From the NCBI GenBank assembly GCA_022448705.1, contig JAKUUF010000054.1, positions 1 through 8,774 of the forward strand: DNA of 8,774 nucleotides. Direction: 5' to 3'. How positions within the stretch are numbered: position 1 is the first letter of the stretch; each line of letters begins with the position of its first letter. The position numbers were made by a program, and so were the translations under genes. This document shows, in pieces, positions 7,092 to 8,774 of the stretch. The notes under the pieces were generated by a model that made no database searches, was not told the DNA's origin, and saw only the letters and a program-made list of their open reading frames with translations. Source of the DNA: SAR324 cluster bacterium (GTDB taxonomy: Bacteria > SAR324 > NAC60-12).

Positions 7092-7508
7092 TTATGAAGG
7101 TTCATTAATTTCCCATTCGAGTTCTTTGATTTCGTAGGTTTCCTTGTCTATTTGAGCTTTTTTCTGTTTGCTTCCTAAACCATATTTTTCCAATGCGCTT
7201 TGACGCATATTTTTCATCTGTTGCATGTAAGATTGATTTTCAAATAATTCCAGCTGTGTTTCATTATATGGTGCGTGTAATCTTGCTTCTTTTTCGATTT
7301 TCAAATGACAGGCTGCACAGAGCGGGATCAGGTTTTCCAGATCATTGTTTCCTGGATTCTCATCTATGTGATGTACTTGCAAAACCGACTCGGCATTTTT
7401 AGAGTTTCTGCAGTCTTTGCCGCATCTGGCACAGTAAAAGTCAAACAGTTCTCTTACGTATCGAGATACAGTGTCCCACTCTGGGTGATAACGCTGATCA
7501 ATGGCCAT
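7092..7508 (-). CDS. Small HNH endonuclease-family protein
   Basis: This 138-residue protein contains a complete HNH (beta-beta-alpha-metal) nuclease fold. A zinc-knuckle pair C26-x2-C29 is followed by VHHIDENPGNNDLENLIPLCAACH: catalytic H46/H47, the central Asn (N59), the second zinc pair C64-x2-C67, and metal ligand H68. Family members cut DNA using one divalent metal ion. The N-terminal 25 residues and the charged helical C-terminus (about 75-138, many Lys/Glu) have no motif I recognise and would have to provide specificity. Nothing nearby suggests a restriction methylase, intron, terminase or toxin-immunity partner, so its job is open: an orphan nuclease, a DNA-repair helper or a mobile-element remnant. 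The start is supported by GGGAAG (complement of 7515-7520) six bases before the ATG. It is divergent from the TerB-like gene, with a 140-base gap. Confidence 0.88.
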   Translation of the reverse strand: MAIDQRYHPEWDTVSRYVRELFDFYCARCGKDCRNSKNAESVLQVHHIDENPGNNDLENLIPLCAACHLKIEKEARLHAPYNETQLELFENQSYMQQMKNMRQSALEKYGLGSKQKKAQIDKETYEIKELEWEINEPS

Positions 7509-7648
7509 TGATTACTTCCCTATAACACTTTATCATTTGTCTTTGAATTATTTTTTGAATCCATTATTAATGATAGCATGAATTTATTTTGTGTTTCTGC
7601 AACAAAAACTTTTTCAAACAGAATTTATAGTTTTAGCTAAGGGGTATA

Positions 7649-8059
7649 ATGTCTATAAGCCGTGATGAACTGATTAATATTTTATCAGTAGTGAGTTTTT
7701 TAGGCCACTATGAAAGAGAAATGCATGCAGCAGAAAAAAAAGTATTGATGGCAATGTTTAAGGTTGCATCAGTCACTCATGAAGAACATGAAAAGATGAA
7801 ATCTAACCATTCTTTAGATGGAATGTTAAAACAACTTCAATCAGACGATGCTAAGCATACACTTGTAGAACTAATGGCTTTAGTTGCAGGAGCAGACGGA
7901 GTGCTCCAAGATGAAGAAAGGACAATAATCAAAAAAATTATGAAGCGTGTTGGAGTGAAAGATGATCATCCATATTTTGACGATGATAATCTTGATGTTG
8001 CAAATGTCCGCGCAAATGTTGGAAAGATATTAAGTTCTTTAAAAGATATTTCAGCCTGA
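7649..8059 (+). CDS. TerB-like (tellurite-resistance TerB family) protein
   Basis: The 136-residue, mostly helical, acidic protein resembles the TerB fold. In this fold two helical repeats carry acidic metal-binding signatures. The clearest is LVAGADGVLQDEERTIIKKIM at 78-98 (A82-D83-G84, E89-E90), a hallmark of TerB and TerB-like domains. The first repeat appears as YEREMHAAEKKVLMAMFKVA at 21-40. No signal peptide or membrane segment is seen, so it should be cytosolic. TerB domains occur in stress-response and chemical-defence proteins and are thought to bind metal ions and connect with membrane-associated Ter proteins. No terA, terC, terD or terZ lies in the window, so tellurite resistance should not be assumed. 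AAGGGG (7639-7644) sits four bases before the ATG as a good Shine-Dalgarno sequence. The gene appears monocistronic; the next gene is convergent on the other strand. Confidence 0.75.
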   Translation: MSISRDELINILSVVSFLGHYEREMHAAEKKVLMAMFKVASVTHEEHEKMKSNHSLDGMLKQLQSDDAKHTLVELMALVAGADGVLQDEERTIIKKIMKRVGVKDDHPYFDDDNLDVANVRANVGKILSSLKDISA

Positions 8060-8140
8060 CAATGAATTAATCTGCCAGCACTTCTTAGATACAGTAAATT
8101 ATTTGAATTGTTTCTCTGCCTTCCCTTATTCAACTGAATT

Positions 8141-8167
8141 TGTCAGCTTAATATTCTCTCGCTGACA
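8141..8167. repeat. Inverted repeat TGTCAGC/GCTGACA downstream of the TerB-like gene
   Basis: A perfect seven-base inverted repeat (8141-8147 and 8161-8167) with a 13-base AT-rich spacer lies about 80 bases after the TerB-like stop. No T-run follows on either strand, so it is not a standard intrinsic terminator. It could be an RNA 3'-end hairpin or a protein-binding palindrome; I cannot tell which. Confidence 0.45.
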
Positions 8168-8212
8168 CTGATAACTGAAAAATCTAGAGAAAAAATATTT
8201 TTTAGGAGGGGG

Positions 8213-8236
8213 GGACGGATATTTTACTATCCGTCC
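8213..8236. terminator. Strong hairpin, probable (bidirectional) terminator
   Basis: GGACGGATA (8213-8221) pairs perfectly with TATCCGTCC (8228-8236) over a six-base loop. It lies between the convergent TerB-like gene and the 73-residue gene, 30 bases past the latter's stop. On the + strand it is followed by TGTTTGCTT, an imperfect T-tract. On the - strand a C-run comes first, then a T-rich stretch further on. A seven-G run (8208-8214) borders the stem. Position and stability favour a terminator, most likely for the + strand and perhaps both. Confidence 0.6.
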
Positions 8237-8266
8237 TGTTTGCTTAATATGTGGACAAGCTTTGAA

Positions 8267-8488
8267 TCAGATGCGGTTTTCCGGTTCAAAGTCTACATGC
8301 AGTTGACTCATGACGCTGTCTGCTGCTTCTGTGTAATTATCATCTAAAGCGAGGTCATTATTCAGTAAGAATCCATTGTCGTTGTATTCAACCTTCTTAA
8401 TCACACCTCCTTTTTTGAGGAAGCGTGTCAACGCATCATTAATTTCTTCATGTGAAACTTCACTCACTATTTTAGATTTTTTAGCCAT
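8267..8488 (-). CDS. Small conserved-looking hypothetical protein (73 residues), CIRCE-controlled
   Basis: I do not recognise this protein with confidence. It has a basic start (MAKKSK), a probable amphipathic helix with the phrase HEEINDALTRFLKKGG at 13-28, a short strand-like VIKKVEYNDNGFLLNN, and an acidic C-terminal half (10 Asp/Glu after residue 46). The AL-x-RFL-x-x-GG-x-I pattern is distantly reminiscent of the helix-plus-FLxRGG segment in small RNA-polymerase-binding proteins of the SutA type. That likeness is weak and is only a hint. No membrane segment or cysteine is present. The start is supported by AAGG (complement of 8495-8498) six bases before the ATG. Upstream are a leader of about 135 bases, a CIRCE operator and a TTGACA-N17-TAAAGT promoter directed at this gene, predicting HrcA repression and heat induction. 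A strong hairpin follows the stop. Confidence 0.8.
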   Translation of the reverse strand: MAKKSKIVSEVSHEEINDALTRFLKKGGVIKKVEYNDNGFLLNNDLALDDNYTEAADSVMSQLHVDFEPENRI

Positions 8489-8592
8489 TCTTTACCTTAA
8501 TCATAAATATAACTGTTAAATACTTCCATCTGAATTCAGGCTGCATTTAAGTCTTTTCGACAAATAGTTAAGACCTTATTGTCCTATGTAAT

Positions 8593-8606
8593 ATCTACAG
8601 GTAGAT
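8593..8606. repeat. Short palindrome ATCTAC-AG-GTAGAT in the leader of the small gene
   Basis: A perfect six-base inverted repeat with a two-base centre lies about 18-31 bases downstream of the predicted transcription start of the 73-residue gene. The two-base centre is too tight for an RNA hairpin loop, so a double-stranded operator for a dimeric regulator is more likely. No family assignment is possible. Confidence 0.4.
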
Positions 8607-8621
8607 GGGAGTCGAAAATTG

Positions 8622-8648
8622 TTAGCACTCACTTTAAAAGAGTGCTAC
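8622..8648. promoter_or_regulatory. CIRCE element (HrcA repressor operator)
   Basis: TTAGCACTC (8622-8630), nine bases, then GAGTGCTAC (8640-8648) match the CIRCE consensus TTAGCACTC-N9-GAGTGCTAA at 17 of 18 positions. HrcA binds this operator to repress chaperone operons such as hrcA-grpE-dnaK and groESL, and is inactivated by heat. Here the nine-base spacer contains the -10 box of a leftward promoter, so bound HrcA would block RNA polymerase. The only gene within reach on that strand is the 73-residue gene; a rightward target beyond the window is not excluded. Confidence 0.9.
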
Positions 8649-8659
8649 CAGTTTGTCAA
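8631..8659 (-). promoter_or_regulatory. Sigma-70 promoter overlapping CIRCE, directed leftward
   Basis: On the minus strand TTGACA (complement of 8654-8659, perfect -35) is followed after 17 bases by TAAAGT (complement of 8631-8636, 4 of 6 for -10). The expected start is near 8624, inside the left CIRCE half-site. This -10-in-CIRCE geometry is typical of HrcA-controlled promoters and fixes the direction of control toward the gene at 8267-8488. Confidence 0.7.
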
Positions 8660-8774
8660 GCTTTTTTTTAAAAAAAATGATTTTAAATAAAAATATATAT
8701 TTGAAATTAATTTGAAGCAGATAAAGTCAAAACAACCAAAAACAGGCAATCCCATCTAATACCATGTGAATCAG
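8660..8774. other. AT-rich right margin, no gene seen
   Basis: Apart from long A and T runs (8662-8677) nothing recognisable is present. No start codon with a plausible ribosome-binding site and an open frame reaches the right edge. It is probably intergenic DNA upstream of a gene lying to the right. Confidence 0.5.

Noticed and set aside
7193..7511. Two + strand frames of 68-69 codons opposite the HNH gene
   Set aside because: They are antisense to a gene with complete HNH motifs and have no recognisable features.
8622..8774. Rightward promoter TTGTCA (8653) directing CIRCE control to a gene on the right
   Set aside because: With a 17-base spacer the -10 would be AATGAT, a poorer fit than the leftward TTGACA-N17-TAAAGT, and CIRCE would lie upstream of it. 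It cannot be fully excluded because the window ends.
1..8774. CRISPR arrays, insertion-sequence ends, phage modules, toxin-antitoxin pairs
   Set aside because: No regularly spaced repeats, transposase, integrase or paired small genes were seen on either strand.

Overview
The window is AT-rich bacterial DNA with short intergenic gaps. It carries seven protein genes (one cut by the left edge) and two well-defined regulatory elements. The organism is probably proteobacterial-like or from a neighbouring phylum. A GlnD-type PII uridylyltransferase is typical of Proteobacteria. A SAM-I riboswitch and a CIRCE/HrcA operator together are more usual in deltaproteobacterial-type lineages than in enterics. 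A marine SAR324- or Nitrospina-like origin is possible, but this is a guess; no rRNA or other taxonomic marker is present.

Left part (1-4357, + strand): the 3' three quarters of ruvB (Holliday-junction helicase motor), a 143-base gap, then a very long GlnD-like nitrogen-sensor gene. The GlnD product has 1152 residues, with an extra N-terminal helical/coiled-coil region of about 200 residues.

Middle (4358-5840, + strand): a 544-base gap without protein genes. It contains a TTGACA-type promoter followed immediately by a SAM-I (S-box) riboswitch that I could fold by hand (P1 to P4), and a long AT-rich leader running into a MetA-family homoserine O-acyltransferase gene. This is a classic feedback arrangement in which S-adenosylmethionine controls the first committed step of methionine synthesis. 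The MetA homologue has Glu, not Gly, at the acyl-donor specificity position, so acetyl-CoA is the predicted donor.

Right part (5939-8774): four genes with no clear metabolic link. They are a membrane-anchored protein of unknown function with a Met-rich/Gly-Tyr-rich region and a strongly basic tail (+), a small HNH nuclease (-), a TerB-like protein (+), and a 73-residue unknown protein (-). The last is the most interesting: a TTGACA-N17-TAAAGT promoter pointing at it has its -10 box inside a nearly perfect CIRCE element (9-9-9, one mismatch). The small protein is therefore predicted to be a heat-shock, HrcA-repressed gene, which is not a usual member of that regulon.

I found no CRISPR array, insertion sequence, tRNA, rRNA or prophage module. 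No multi-gene novel defence system can be supported here. The best leads are the CIRCE-controlled small gene, the riboswitch with a weak P1 and long leader, the extended GlnD and the basic-tailed membrane protein.
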